Shown: positions 27,970 through 37,507 of the stretch, in pieces
How the letters are laid out: each line of letters begins with the position of its first letter
Position numbering within the stretch: the stretch's first letter is position 1
Assembly (NCBI GenBank): GCA_034111045.1
Contig: JAWUYA010000003.1
Coordinates: 4,013 to 68,012, forward strand
Source: JALJPB01 sp034111045
Lineage (GTDB): Bacteria; Pseudomonadota; Gammaproteobacteria; Enterobacterales; Alteromonadaceae
Length of the DNA stretch: 64,000 bases
Reading direction: 5' to 3'
Notes under the pieces: model-generated
Told to the model about the DNA's origin: nothing
Seen by the model: the letters and a program-made list of their open reading frames with translations, nothing else
The model's database searches: none
Position numbers and translations under genes: made by a program

Positions 27970-29508
27970 ATGATTATTGGTATACCCAAGGAGTCCCTTG
28001 CTGGTGAAAATCGTGTTGCGGGCTCTCCAACTTCTGTTAATGCATTACTTAAACTCGGGTTTAATGTTCAAATCCAAAAAAACGCAGGTGTTAAAGCCAG
28101 CTTTACTGATCTAGACTACACCCAAGCTGATGCTGTAATCGTTGCTAAAAATAAATGCTGGCAAGCTGACATCATTTATAAAGTTAATGCGCCTACGCAA
28201 GACGAAATTACTTTAATGAAAGAAGGTGCCTACTTGGTGAGTTTCATTGCTCCTGCCCAAAACCCTGATATCCTTGAAGCGCTTCGTGCTAAATCCATTA
28301 CCACCTTAGCGATGGAAATGGTTCCAAGGATGACACGGTCTCAGTCTATTGATGCACTGAGCTCTATGGGGAATATTGCTGGATACCGAGCTGTTATTGA
28401 GGCCGTGCATCACTTTGGTCGTTTTTTAACAGGACAAATAACTGCAGCAGGTAAAATGCCACCCGCTAAAGTTATGATTATTGGTGCCGGTGTCGCCGGC
28501 CTTGCTGCTATTGGTACTGCGGGTAGTTTAGGCGCTATTGTTCGGGCCTTTGATACTCGTCCTGAGGTAAAAGAGCAAATTGAGAGCATGGGTGCTGAAT
28601 TTTTGGAGCTTAATTATGATGAACCCGAAGACACCGGTTCTGGTGATGGCTATGCAAAGGTAATGAGTAAAGCTTTCATTGATGCTGAAATGGCACTTTT
28701 TGCTGACCAGGCGAAAGATGTTGATATTATTATTACCACTGCCATGATCCCAGGTAAACCAGCACCTAAATTGATCACAGAAGCCATGGTAAATTCCATG
28801 AAAACGGGCTCTATCATTGTAGACCTTGCGGCGGCAGGTGGAGGCAACTGTGAGTTAACGGTTGTTGGAAAAATAGCAGATATTAATGGCGTGAAAATTA
28901 TTGGTTATACCGACCTTGTTTCCCGTTTACCTAATCAGGCATCCCAACTTTATGCCAACAATCTGGCTAATTTGGCTAAATTATTAAGCAAAAAAAAAGA
29001 GGGGAGTTTTGTCATTGATTTTGACGATCAGATTGTTCGCAATATGACGGTTGTTAAAGATTATCAAATCACCTTTCCACCACCACCTATTCAAGTCAGC
29101 GCAGCACCACCTAAACCTGTTAAAGCAATCGAATCAGTCACGGTAAACATCGAAGATAAACCAGTGAATAACAGTAAAAAATATTTAGCAATAGGGATTG
29201 GACTAACTTTATTTGCTTGGATTGCTAGTGTAGCACCAGCCGACTTCCTAACCCATTTTACCGTTTTTACTCTGGCTTGTATCATTGGCTATAACGTGGT
29301 TTGGAACGTCAGCCATTCACTGCATACACCATTAATGAGTGTCACTAATGCTATCTCCGGTATTATAGTTGTTGGCGCCCTGTTACAAATTGGGCAAGAT
29401 AATCTATTGGTGCAGGTGCTGGCTGTGATAGCTGTGTTAATAGCTACCATTAATATCGTCGGTGGTTTTAAAGTCACTAGTCGTATGTTAAAAATGTTTA
29501 GAAGATAA
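27970..29508 (+). CDS. pntA: Proton-translocating NAD(P) transhydrogenase subunit alpha
   Basis: PntA carries the NAD(H)-binding domain I and part of the membrane domain of the transhydrogenase that makes NADPH from NADH using the proton gradient. The 512-residue protein begins MIIGIPKES, has the Rossmann motif MIIGAGVAGLAAIGTAGSLGA near residue 172, the mobile loop region, and four membrane segments after residue 400. An AGGT ribosome site precedes the ATG. pntB follows after nine bases. Confidence 0.97.
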   Translation: MIIGIPKESLAGENRVAGSPTSVNALLKLGFNVQIQKNAGVKASFTDLDYTQADAVIVAKNKCWQADIIYKVNAPTQDEITLMKEGAYLVSFIAPAQNPDILEALRAKSITTLAMEMVPRMTRSQSIDALSSMGNIAGYRAVIEAVHHFGRFLTGQITAAGKMPPAKVMIIGAGVAGLAAIGTAGSLGAIVRAFDTRPEVKEQIESMGAEFLELNYDEPEDTGSGDGYAKVMSKAFIDAEMALFADQAKDVDIIITTAMIPGKPAPKLITEAMVNSMKTGSIIVDLAAAGGGNCELTVVGKIADINGVKIIGYTDLVSRLPNQASQLYANNLANLAKLLSKKKEGSFVIDFDDQIVRNMTVVKDYQITFPPPPIQVSAAPPKPVKAIESVTVNIEDKPVNNSKKYLAIGIGLTLFAWIASVAPADFLTHFTVFTLACIIGYNVVWNVSHSLHTPLMSVTNAISGIIVVGALLQIGQDNLLVQVLAVIAVLIATINIVGGFKVTSRMLKMFRR

Positions 29509-29517
29509 GGACTCACT

Positions 29518-30903
29518 ATGGAATTTTCATCAGGATTAATTACCGCTGCTTATCTTTTAGCCGCATTATTATTTATTTTTAGTTTGTCAGGTCTAAGTAA
29601 ACAAGCTACTGCGGAAACGGGTAATTTATACGGCATTATAGGTATGTCTATTGCACTTGTTGCCACACTAGCTGACCCTAGAGTCTCTAATTTTCTAGTT
29701 ATTTTTATTACTATGGCAATCGGGACTGTTATTGGTTTACGGCTCGCAAATAAAGTAGAAATGACACAAATGCCAGAGTTAGTGGCTATATTGCATAGCT
29801 TTGTTGGCTTAGCGGCTGTATTGGTTGGATTCAATAGTTACTTTGATATGGGTAATCATGTGTTAACTGAAGTCGCAGCCAATATTCATTTAACAGAAGT
29901 TTTTCTCGGTGTATTTATTGGTGCGGTAACCTTCACCGGCTCTATTGTAGCTTTTGCAAAGCTAAGAGGGCTAGTTAGTTCAAGCGCTCTAATGTTGCCA
30001 CATCGTCATAAAATGAATCTAACCGCAGGGATTATCTCTTTTGTACTAATGATAATTTTTGTACAAAATGGTGGGATAAACTTGCCGTTATTTTTAATGA
30101 CATCTATTGCACTTATCTTTGGTTGGCACTTAGTTGCGTCAATTGGTGGTGCTGATATGCCGGTAGTTGTTTCTATGCTTAACTCTTATTCTGGTTGGGC
30201 AGCAGCAGCAGCAGGATTTATGTTAAACAATGATTTATTAATTATTACTGGAGCATTGGTTGGCTCTTCAGGGGCTATTCTTTCATATATTATGTGCAAG
30301 GCGATGAATCGTTCTTTTATTAGTGTTATTGCCGGTGGTTTTGGTACGGATGTTATTATTGATGAAGATAGAGATTATGGCGAGCATATTGAAATTAAAG
30401 CTGACGCTGTTGCTGATCTATTACGTAATGCTAAATCAGTCATTATCACTCCTGGTTATGGTATGGCGGTAGCACAAGCACAATATCCAGTTTATGAGAT
30501 GACGCGCGCATTAAAAGATAAGGGAATAGATGTAAAGTTTGCTATTCATCCAGTTGCAGGAAGATTACCTGGGCATATGAATGTATTGCTAGCAGAAGCC
30601 AAAGTACCTTACGATATTGTCTATAGCATGGATGAAATTAACGGTGACTTTGCTCAAACAGATGTTGTATTAGTCATAGGTGCCAATGATACCGTCAATC
30701 CTGCGGCTAATGACGATCCCAATAGTCCTATAGCGGGTATGCCAGTATTGGAAGTATGGCATGCAAAAGAAGTCGTGGTTTTTAAACGGTCAATGAACAC
30801 AGGTTATGCGGGTGTTCAAAACCCACTGTTTTTTAAAGAAAATAGTCAAATGTTTTTTGGTGATGCCAAGGACTCTGTTGAACAGATCTTTAAAGCACTA
30901 TAA
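29518..30903 (+). CDS. pntB: Proton-translocating NAD(P) transhydrogenase subunit beta
   Basis: PntB holds most of the proton channel and the NADP(H)-binding domain III. The 461-residue protein has about nine membrane segments in the first 265 residues and then the NADP domain with VIITPGYGMAVAQAQYPVYE, the motif VLVIGANDTVNPAA and VFKRSMNTGYAGVQNPLFF. An AAGGA ribosome site lies in the short pntA-pntB gap. The pair forms one operon and supplies NADPH. Confidence 0.98.
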   Translation: MEFSSGLITAAYLLAALLFIFSLSGLSKQATAETGNLYGIIGMSIALVATLADPRVSNFLVIFITMAIGTVIGLRLANKVEMTQMPELVAILHSFVGLAAVLVGFNSYFDMGNHVLTEVAANIHLTEVFLGVFIGAVTFTGSIVAFAKLRGLVSSSALMLPHRHKMNLTAGIISFVLMIIFVQNGGINLPLFLMTSIALIFGWHLVASIGGADMPVVVSMLNSYSGWAAAAAGFMLNNDLLIITGALVGSSGAILSYIMCKAMNRSFISVIAGGFGTDVIIDEDRDYGEHIEIKADAVADLLRNAKSVIITPGYGMAVAQAQYPVYEMTRALKDKGIDVKFAIHPVAGRLPGHMNVLLAEAKVPYDIVYSMDEINGDFAQTDVVLVIGANDTVNPAANDDPNSPIAGMPVLEVWHAKEVVVFKRSMNTGYAGVQNPLFFKENSQMFFGDAKDSVEQIFKAL

Positions 30904-30925
30904 TAAATTAGTCATCGTATTTTAA

Positions 30926-30949
30926 AGTCGCCTATTATATTAGGCGGCT
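30926..30949 (+). terminator. Hairpin after pntB
   Basis: Nine-base stem (30926-30934 with 30941-30949, one G-T pair) and six-base loop, 23 bases past the pntB stop. The downstream T content is low, so it is a probable but weak terminator. Confidence 0.5.
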
Positions 30950-31073
30950 ATAACTTTAGATCGACTACTAATATATGAACTAATTCAATCTCGTATGTGT
31001 AGTCTCAATAGTATCTATGTGCTATAGTTTTTTGAAATTACTCCCCCTTATGACTTTTGACATTTAACTTGTT

Positions 31074-31964
31074 ATGACTAATAAAAATAGCGAATTACTT
31101 AGCATTCGCGAAAAAACAATATTTGATGGTATTTTTACTAAGTACTTCTTGAAATCTATTTTTTATATCTGGTTCAAACTCGCCGGTTGGAAAGTTACCC
31201 CATCAAGTCCTGAAGGTGCTGGCGTTGCTATTGCAGCGCCTCATACGTCTAATTGGGATTTTATATATGCACTAGGTGCCGCTATATTACAGGATGTAAA
31301 AATATATTTTTCGATAAAAGACAGCTGGTGCAGAACACCAATTATCGGGCGTTGGATAATGTGGTTGGGCGCTATTCCCATTGATCGTTCATCTAAGGGG
31401 ATGGGACAAGTCAATCTAATTAAAACCTTTATTATTAGCCAGAAAACAGCGAAAGTTTACTTTTTGTTCACCCCTGAAGGAACTCGGGGGAAAGTAACTA
31501 AATGGAAAACTGGCTTTTATCATGTTGCACAAGGTTGTGGTATTCCTATCTTTTTAGCCAAAGTGGATTACCTTAAAAAAGAGTCGGGCGTTTTTCATTC
31601 TTTTGATCTGACGGATGATAAAGAAAATGATATGAAGGCGATTCAAGCCTCTTATAACAGTGTCCGTGGTAAATTTATTCAAAAGCAATTTCCATTGTAT
31701 AGCGGTCCAATACCTAAAGTTACAGACGCAGAAGCTGCAGTAATAAAAGCAATGTACTCATTTAAAGGTGTTGCGACAAAAGTAGAAATAACGACTAAAG
31801 CTAAATTAGGTGAATTGTCTACGGCAATGCTGGAATTTTTAATTGAAAAGGGTTTGTTAGAGCAAAGAGATAATAACAACCCAGTAACTAATGAACCCAC
31901 TTACTGTTTAACCTTCGCAGGTAAAGGCTGTCTTTTACATTTATATCCAAGCCTCGCTAAATGA
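31074..31964 (+). CDS. PlsC-type acyltransferase with C-terminal winged-helix-like extension
   Basis: The first 205 residues are a lysophospholipid acyltransferase domain with the catalytic HX4D motif APHTSNWDFIYALG (about residue 56), the acceptor-site block GAIPIDRSSKGMG and the FTPEGTRGKVTKWKTGFYH block. It would acylate a lysophospholipid or related lipid at the inner membrane. Residues about 215-296 are an added domain with helices AEAAVIKAMYSF and LSTAMLEFLIEKGLLEQ that resembles a winged helix; this is my reading from pattern only. The gene stands alone between pntB and a minus-strand gene. Confidence 0.85.
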   Translation: MTNKNSELLSIREKTIFDGIFTKYFLKSIFYIWFKLAGWKVTPSSPEGAGVAIAAPHTSNWDFIYALGAAILQDVKIYFSIKDSWCRTPIIGRWIMWLGAIPIDRSSKGMGQVNLIKTFIISQKTAKVYFLFTPEGTRGKVTKWKTGFYHVAQGCGIPIFLAKVDYLKKESGVFHSFDLTDDKENDMKAIQASYNSVRGKFIQKQFPLYSGPIPKVTDAEAAVIKAMYSFKGVATKVEITTKAKLGELSTAMLEFLIEKGLLEQRDNNNPVTNEPTYCLTFAGKGCLLHLYPSLAK

Positions 31965-32294
31965 AAGCAACACGCCATAAGGCCTATATGACGTTACCGT
32001 GTAAACCGTTATCGGCATTTAATAAAATGCTATCACTTGGTTTCAAGTCATCTTTTATTTAGAGGCGTTCTTTAACTGTTCTATTACCCTGTTTATCTGA
32101 GGTTAATAGTTGTAGGTTTATGGACGGTTAATTGATTCGGTTTTTTCCAATAAGTCGTCTGAAAACTTTGCAATATTTTTACCGGTTGTTCTAAATGAGC
32201 GTTACTCGTTACTCAAAGTAACCTAGTATAGTTGCTGGTTGTTTTTTGTATAATTACTGTATGATTTTGTTTTAAATTCAATGTTTTATTTGTT
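31965..32294. other. Intergenic region, no gene seen
   Basis: This 330-base A+T-rich gap between convergent genes has no open frame with a plausible start, no strong hairpin and no similarity I recognise. Confidence 0.6.
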
Positions 32295-32957
32295 TTATTT
32301 GTTTTTTAATTTTATCTCAGAAAGTGCTGCAAGCGATTTTCTTAACACTTCAATACCAAATAAACTGGCAGGTAAGCCTGATTCACCACCAATGGGCTTT
32401 AGTAATATTTCAGCTCTTCTCTCAATGTCTTCTGTGCTTGAATGATTATTTTTCCCTGTATAAATTTGATTGTTTATTAAGGTTATTTTTTTACTTTGGA
32501 TAAATGGCTCTGATTTTTGTCTTCTTCGGTCTTCAATTAAGGCTATCTTATCATTAATAAGCTGATATAAAATTTCAAGGTTATTATTTTTTATGTTGTC
32601 ATCACGTCTATTGAATTCTATGAAAAGTTTATTACCATCAAGTTTTATTTCATCAATATTAATAGCCTTGTTGTTCAAGCTTTGAGTTTCAAAGGTAAAG
32701 CTCAATTGCTCAATTGTTAACATATACTTTGTTCGATAATTAACAGGGTTATACAATTTAATGCCGTAAATATTACCAAGACCTTGATTTAAATCAAGGT
32801 CAATTCTATCAATCTGCACTTTTTGCCCGGTGTAATACTGAGCAACTTCAATGATACGAGCTTCTATATTTGCATTTAATTCACTGCTGGCTAAATACCA
32901 AAGGGCACCACCGAAAAACAAGAATAAAGTAAGGGCAATAGGGGCTAATTTATTCAT
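32295..32957 (-). CDS. Hypothetical AsmA-like periplasmic protein
   Basis: I do not recognise this 220-residue protein by name. It begins with a single membrane anchor (residues 4-21, LAPIALTLFLFFGGALWYL) and continues in the periplasm. The stretch VQIDRIDLDLNQGLGNIYGI followed by NP resembles the N-terminal repeat of AsmA/DUF748-type proteins, which act in lipid transport or envelope organisation, but the protein is far shorter. The ATG at 32957 has a TGGA ribosome site; an ATG ten codons upstream lacks one. No partner gene is adjacent. Confidence 0.7.
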   Translation of the reverse strand: MNKLAPIALTLFLFFGGALWYLASSELNANIEARIIEVAQYYTGQKVQIDRIDLDLNQGLGNIYGIKLYNPVNYRTKYMLTIEQLSFTFETQSLNNKAINIDEIKLDGNKLFIEFNRRDDNIKNNNLEILYQLINDKIALIEDRRRQKSEPFIQSKKITLINNQIYTGKNNHSSTEDIERRAEILLKPIGGESGLPASLFGIEVLRKSLAALSEIKLKNK

Positions 32958-33421
32958 TGATATTCCATTAGATAATTGATTGGCCATTATTAAATTACAC
33001 TGCAGATAAAGCGTGTGGTAATGCCTGTTTTATATAAGTATGAGTGTACCGAATATCTAACCGGCATGTCTAGAACACTAAAATTACTGGCTTTAAGAGT
33101 TGGGCCATATCGGCGTAAATACCAGACTTTTAGTCTTCAATAGGTCATAAACTGCGCTTGATAAGTTAGACATGACAACATTAATTTAATAAAGTATAAA
33201 TTGTTGCACTGTCCCTTTAAATTCTAGGTGGCAAATTTAGTCTATCTGGCTGCGGCGTGACTCACCTGCATTAAGAAGCAAGTTTAGCTCCACTAATTGT
33301 TTATTGTTGTTTTAAGGAGCTAGGTCTAACGGCTTCAATGTTTAATGCTTGGGCATACCGCTGGCATTTGCTGATAAACACTGTGAGTAAAGTTACACTA
33401 ACGGCGTCTAGGATTATCTGT
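32958..33421. other. Intergenic region, no gene seen
   Basis: About 460 bases between pheA and the AsmA-like gene. I see only short frames full of stops. A convincing terminator of pheA is not visible here. Confidence 0.55.
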
Positions 33422-34600
33422 TTAATCAATAGCACTGCTTGGTACATTCGTTGGGCTGATGTGTTCAATAGGGTAACAGCCTAATACTTTAATATAATTA
33501 GTAAGGCTCGTTATTTCATTAATGGCTTCTTGAAGGGCTAAAGATTTTAAATTTGATTCAACGTCAATATAAAACATTTCTTCCCAAGGTCTACCTTGAA
33601 TAGGGCGAGACTCAAGTTTACACATATTAATCCCTTTATTTTTTAAGACCACTAAACATTCCACTAAAGCCCCCGCTTTTTGGCCTGTGGCTATAACTAA
33701 AGCCGTTTTAGCCGGAATTTGTTCAGCAACATCGATAGGTTTACGTGCAACAAGAATAAAACGACTGTGATTTTCTAATTGATTAGCAATTGACTTTTCT
33801 AATGCGTGGAGGTTGTATAGTTGCCCACCTTCTTCACTACCAATTACTGCAACACTCGGGTCTTGAAGTTGATAAGCCGTAGCCATCGCATCTGCCGTAC
33901 TATCACAATATTCAATACGAATACCATTTTGTCTGTCTAAGAAGTTACTGCATTGAGTAAATGGTTGGCCATGAGCATAAATCGTTTTAATATCTTCTAA
34001 GCGGGTATTAACTGCTGTTAATAAACAATGCTCGATGGGCTGGGTAATTTCGCCAACTATGGAGAGGTTAGTATGTTGCAATACATCATACACTTCATTA
34101 ATACTGCCTGAACTCGTATTTTCAATAGGTAACATGCCGTAGTCAGCATTGCCAGATTCTACCTCTTGCATAATATCACGAAAATTTTGACAACCATGCT
34201 CAATAATCTTTTCTGCACGACGTGAAAAATAACGGTGACTGGCAAGATAGCTATATGAGCCTTTATAGCCTAAAAATGCGACGCTAACGGTTGGATTTTG
34301 AATTTCAGGGTTGGCAAGTGTTTGCAAATAAGCTTGTTGATTGAGAACCGAGTCTTCAATAATACTTTGAAAAATATTAGTCACATAATGTGCATCTAAG
34401 CCAAGTTCTTTACCCTTGTTGATCAAGCGAATTAATAGGGTTTGTTCGCGTTGTTGATCCCTTACAGGACGAACGAGGAGGGCTTTGCTTTTTGCAACAT
34501 TTAAGGTAAGTGAACGACGTTGAGAAAATAGCTTAAGTAACTGATTATCAAGAGTGGTGATTTTTTCTCTTATGGTATCTAAATCTAAATCTTCGTTCAC
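33422..34600 (-). CDS. pheA: Bifunctional chorismate mutase / prephenate dehydratase
   Basis: PheA converts chorismate to prephenate and then phenylpyruvate, the committed route to phenylalanine. The 392-residue protein has the chorismate mutase domain (1-90, LDNQLLKLFSQRRSL), the dehydratase domain (about 105-285, GYKGSYSYLASHRYF and NTSSGSINEVYDVL) and an ACT domain with the phenylalanine-binding motifs KAGALVECL and KLESRPIQGRPWEEMFY. Start is GTG at 34600 with AGGA seven bases upstream. A terminator lies only 55 bases upstream, pointing to attenuation control. Confidence 0.97.
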   Translation of the reverse strand: MNEDLDLDTIREKITTLDNQLLKLFSQRRSLTLNVAKSKALLVRPVRDQQREQTLLIRLINKGKELGLDAHYVTNIFQSIIEDSVLNQQAYLQTLANPEIQNPTVSVAFLGYKGSYSYLASHRYFSRRAEKIIEHGCQNFRDIMQEVESGNADYGMLPIENTSSGSINEVYDVLQHTNLSIVGEITQPIEHCLLTAVNTRLEDIKTIYAHGQPFTQCSNFLDRQNGIRIEYCDSTADAMATAYQLQDPSVAVIGSEEGGQLYNLHALEKSIANQLENHSRFILVARKPIDVAEQIPAKTALVIATGQKAGALVECLVVLKNKGINMCKLESRPIQGRPWEEMFYIDVESNLKSLALQEAINEITSLTNYIKVLGCYPIEHISPTNVPSSAID

Positions 34601-34655
34601 AATGTGATCCTATTGAGTAAATGATATGACATAACGGCTCTTTGATCCATGACAT

Positions 34656-34682
34656 AAAAAAACCTCCTTAGGGAGGTTTTTT
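34656..34682 (-). terminator. Terminator hairpin in the pheA leader
   Basis: A stem AAAAAACCTCC / GGAGGTTTTTT with a four-base loop, ending in seven Ts on the minus strand, 55 bases before the pheA start codon. There is little room for a promoter between it and pheA, so either it is an attenuator for pheA or it ends the upstream MAPEG gene and pheA uses a very compact promoter. Confidence 0.85.
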
Positions 34683-34715
34683 CATCATTTTAAGTTGCAC
34701 ACAATAACAATGCCT

Positions 34716-34751
34716 CTAGCCATTGTACGCAACAAATAAAACAAATTTCAT
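34716..34751 (-). CDS. Candidate pheA leader peptide
   Basis: An 11-codon frame MKFVLFVAYNG with two phenylalanines and one tyrosine ends 34 bases before the terminator hairpin. Its end lies in a possible pause hairpin (minus-strand GTTGCGTACAATG region with a later CATTGT and GTGCAAC). It is positioned like the enteric pheL but has fewer Phe codons and no clear ribosome site, so it stays a candidate. Confidence 0.4.
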   Translation of the reverse strand: MKFVLFVAYNG

Positions 34752-34839
34752 TAGCACAGTGTTATTCATTTCTTTACTCTAGCTCTGCTGAGTAGGTCCG
34801 TCAATGGTTTCTTTATAATGATTTAATAGGTAATAGTCA

Positions 34840-35226
34840 TTATGGGATACATTGCCAAAGAATAGTAAAAGAGCAGCCTATTCCAACAGCCCAAACAGCA
34901 GACCTTAAAATGGCAATATCCATTAAATAAAGGATGTTGTAGATGACTCGCGCACCAATATGAACAATAGCCAGTATTTGAATTGACTCCGTTATGTTAT
35001 TTGTTACCAGAGTGCAAAGTACAGCCACAGCAAATATGATCAAAGACTCAAACGCATTTTGATGGGCGGCAAGTGCTCTTGCGCCAAAACCTGTGAGTTT
35101 ACTTTGCTGGTCACGCGGGTGGTTATTATCATAGCCATTAAGCTTTTTCATTGCATAAGCAACGGGACCTTTAGCTAAAAAAGGTAAAATTGTGGCAATA
35201 AATAAACACCAAATTAATACTGTCAT
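34840..35226 (-). CDS. MAPEG family membrane protein
   Basis: A 128-residue protein with four hydrophobic segments, matching the bacterial MAPEG group (eicosanoid and glutathione metabolism fold). Diagnostic is GFGARALAAHQNAFESLIIFA near residue 45, then a polar loop and ARVIYNILYLMDIAILRSAVW. The ATG at 35226 has a GGAAG ribosome site; the frame is open 21 codons further up without one. The bacterial function is mostly unknown. Confidence 0.85.
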   Translation of the reverse strand: MTVLIWCLFIATILPFLAKGPVAYAMKKLNGYDNNHPRDQQSKLTGFGARALAAHQNAFESLIIFAVAVLCTLVTNNITESIQILAIVHIGARVIYNILYLMDIAILRSAVWAVGIGCSFTILWQCIP

Positions 35227-35472
35227 TAGTCTACTTCCATTAAAAATTAAAAAATCAATTATTACTGAGTTGCTTGTAAAGCCAAACACTCTTAATTGTT
35301 CAACGCTATATTGTTTTCTAAATGTTGCATAAATATTATATCAATAAATTCTGAACGTTTCTCCGGAAAATAAACTTAAGTGTGAGTCTGTATTCAATTT
35401 TTCCTGATAAAATTGATAAGGCAATCCCTTATACCCTATCACTATGAATTTGGCATAACAGGTACTGTAGAT

Positions 35473-35568
35473 ATGGAGTTTACTGATTTAGATCATTTTT
35501 ATTTACAACGACACAAGCTAATTTATCCTATTATTATTATTGTCCCTATCCTTATTGCATTTGAGTAA
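35473..35568 (+). CDS. Possible 31-residue membrane peptide
   Basis: A short frame starting ATG GAG TTT encodes a charged N terminus (MEFTDLDHFYLQRHK) and a hydrophobic tail of 16 residues rich in isoleucine. It ends six bases before the ATG of the next gene, so it could be a small membrane protein or a leader cistron. Only size, polarity pattern and position support it. Confidence 0.35.
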   Translation: MEFTDLDHFYLQRHKLIYPIIIIVPILIAFE

Positions 35569-35573
35569 ATTAC

Positions 35574-35876
35574 ATGGCGAAAACTTTTCCTAGGCATATA
35601 AAAATTGGCGATTGGTATTTTGAAGTGAAAATGGTGCGTGCACTTAAAGTGTCGGAATATGGCCTGCCATATGTTGCCATTGCTAATTGCAATATTAATG
35701 GTAACTCTATGTACATTGATGGTTTATTAACCAAGTCTTCTCAAAACTTCACTAAAGAAGATTTTATGACATTTCACCAATTTGGTCATCAGTTGGGTAT
35801 TGAAAATTTATCCTACCACAGATATCAAAATCAAGAGTCTGTGACTAAAGAAACAAAGATTAACACTGACAGGTAG
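35574..35876 (+). CDS. Hypothetical protein
   Basis: A 100-residue soluble protein I do not recognise. It begins MAKTFPRHIKIGDWYFEVKM and has a mixed polar composition without membrane segments; the tail is rich in lysine and threonine. It directly follows the 31-residue frame and is followed by 500 bases without genes. Codon usage looks like that of its neighbours. Coding is probable, function unknown. Confidence 0.5.
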   Translation: MAKTFPRHIKIGDWYFEVKMVRALKVSEYGLPYVAIANCNINGNSMYIDGLLTKSSQNFTKEDFMTFHQFGHQLGIENLSYHRYQNQESVTKETKINTDR

Positions 35877-36382
35877 GTGTTTTCATTAAATTAACAGCCA
35901 ACTCTATTTATTCAGTTAGTTATCAATTTTTTATGGAGGCTAAAATAATTCAATTAACTAAATGAATAACTATGTCAATATTTTTCAGCAAAAATGTTTT
36001 TGGTAATCTTTTGTTTGGTCATTATACAGTCACCCTAAAATATTGATTGTATTACGTTATATCGATAAACTGATTAAATCTTTGCTTTGTTAAAATGATG
36101 TTTGTGCCTAATGGTGATAGCCTTTTTAATGCTTCAGTTGTAGATACGAATAAGTCATCACTTCAACCCATATAAATGTTAATTAACTGAAGTGATTAGT
36201 TGATTTAATCGTTCATATGTTAGATATGTTAGATTATATGTCCTGCTCATCAATTAACTCGTTTACGCTCTACCTAAATTTATTTTAAAATGGTTTTTTT
36301 GTTAGGAGATATATAAATCATAAATAAATTACTGGTAGAATATTAGGTAATATTAGCATTTAACTTAAAGTAAGTTGTATAT
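35877..36382. other. Intergenic region, no gene seen
   Basis: About 500 A+T-rich bases. A nine-base inverted repeat ATCACTTCA / TGAAGTGAT (36157-36165 and 36188-36196) with a 22-base loop is the only structure I note. The promoter of the DUF2058 gene should lie at its right end. Confidence 0.55.
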
Positions 36383-36934
36383 ATGGCATCACTACAAGAA
36401 CAATTACTCAAAGCTGGGTTAACCACTAAGCAAAAAACACGTCAGGCGAACTCTACTAAACGTAAAAAGAACAAACAAAAACGCAGTGGTGTAGAACATG
36501 GTGCCACTATGCAAGAACAGGTACAGCAAGATTTAGCGATAGCCAAGTCAGACAAACTTGCTAAAGATAGCGGGCTTAATGATGAAAGAAAACAGCAATT
36601 AATCGCCAAAGAACAGCTTTTACGTATTAAACAGATTCTTGAACATCATCAGATTAAAAATGTTTTTGGTGACGCTGAATATAACTACAGGTTTGATAAA
36701 AAAATAAAAAAGCTTACTTTAGACCATGATACTCATAATGCCTTGGTAAAAGGTCGTTTAGCTTTGTGTGGTTTAGATGAGGTGACTTATATAGTTACTA
36801 GTGAAACCGCAGAAAAATTAGCAGACCTTGATCCTGACATTATTTTGGTCCAAAACGACAAGATCGAAAGTGACTATGTTGATGAGTCGGACCCCTATGC
36901 TGATTATCAAATTCCGGATGATTTAATGTGGTAA
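36383..36934 (+). CDS. DUF2058 family protein (YaiL-like)
   Basis: The 183-residue protein begins MASLQEQLLKAGLTTKQKTR and then a strongly basic stretch (residues 18-35, KRKKNKQKR), which is the hallmark of the DUF2058 / YaiL nucleoprotein-like family. The middle (EQLLRIKQILEHHQI, NYRFDKKIKKL) and the acidic C terminus also fit. Its role is unknown; nucleic-acid binding is likely from the charge. It is a single-gene unit. Confidence 0.88.
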   Translation: MASLQEQLLKAGLTTKQKTRQANSTKRKKNKQKRSGVEHGATMQEQVQQDLAIAKSDKLAKDSGLNDERKQQLIAKEQLLRIKQILEHHQIKNVFGDAEYNYRFDKKIKKLTLDHDTHNALVKGRLALCGLDEVTYIVTSETAEKLADLDPDIILVQNDKIESDYVDESDPYADYQIPDDLMW

Positions 36935-37006
36935 TGAAGTACCCATTGGAATTTGTGTTACAGTAGCGCGCTGTTAATTATTTTATTTACATGAGAAGTT
37001 AAGTCT

Positions 37007-37369
37007 ATGTTTATTATCCGTTGGGTACTTGGTCGTATCATTTTATTTTTTAATTTTATTTTTTCACCTAGGTCACCAAAAAGAGAGCAAGGTGTCCAAG
37101 ATGAAATTGACTTACAAACTCAAATGTTGAGTTTGTATCAACTTCCGGGCTGTCCTTTTTGTGTAAAAGTGCGCCGTGATATAAAACGTAAAGGTTTAAA
37201 TGTCGAATTACGTAACATCAATGGTAAAAATGATTACCGAGATGAGTTAATTCGTGAAGGTGGAAAGCGCACCGTACCATGTCTAAAAATTGCTGGCGAT
37301 AACGATCAGTTTGAATGGTTGTATGAATCAAGTGAGATTATTTCCTATTTACAAAAGTTTGTCCGTTAA
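37007..37369 (+). CDS. Glutaredoxin family protein with N-terminal membrane anchor
   Basis: A 120-residue protein with an N-terminal hydrophobic segment (residues 3-20) and then a glutaredoxin fold with the active site LPGCPFCVKVRRDI (about residues 46-59), the cis-proline block GGKRTVPCLKI and the C-terminal glutathione-binding part YESSEIISYLQ. It is likely a membrane-tethered thiol oxidoreductase facing the cytoplasm. It precedes msrPQ but by 138 bases. Confidence 0.9.
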   Translation: MFIIRWVLGRIILFFNFIFSPRSPKREQGVQDEIDLQTQMLSLYQLPGCPFCVKVRRDIKRKGLNVELRNINGKNDYRDELIREGGKRTVPCLKIAGDNDQFEWLYESSEIISYLQKFVR

Positions 37370-37507
37370 TCTCAAGTGAATTTAATAAAGCCTATAGTTA
37401 GTAAACATATCGGCTTTATTATTATAAAGTGAGCAAAAGTATCACAGATGAAATTATTTTGACTCTAACTCTATCTATTCTTATATAATTAATGTTAGAG
37501 ATTTCTC

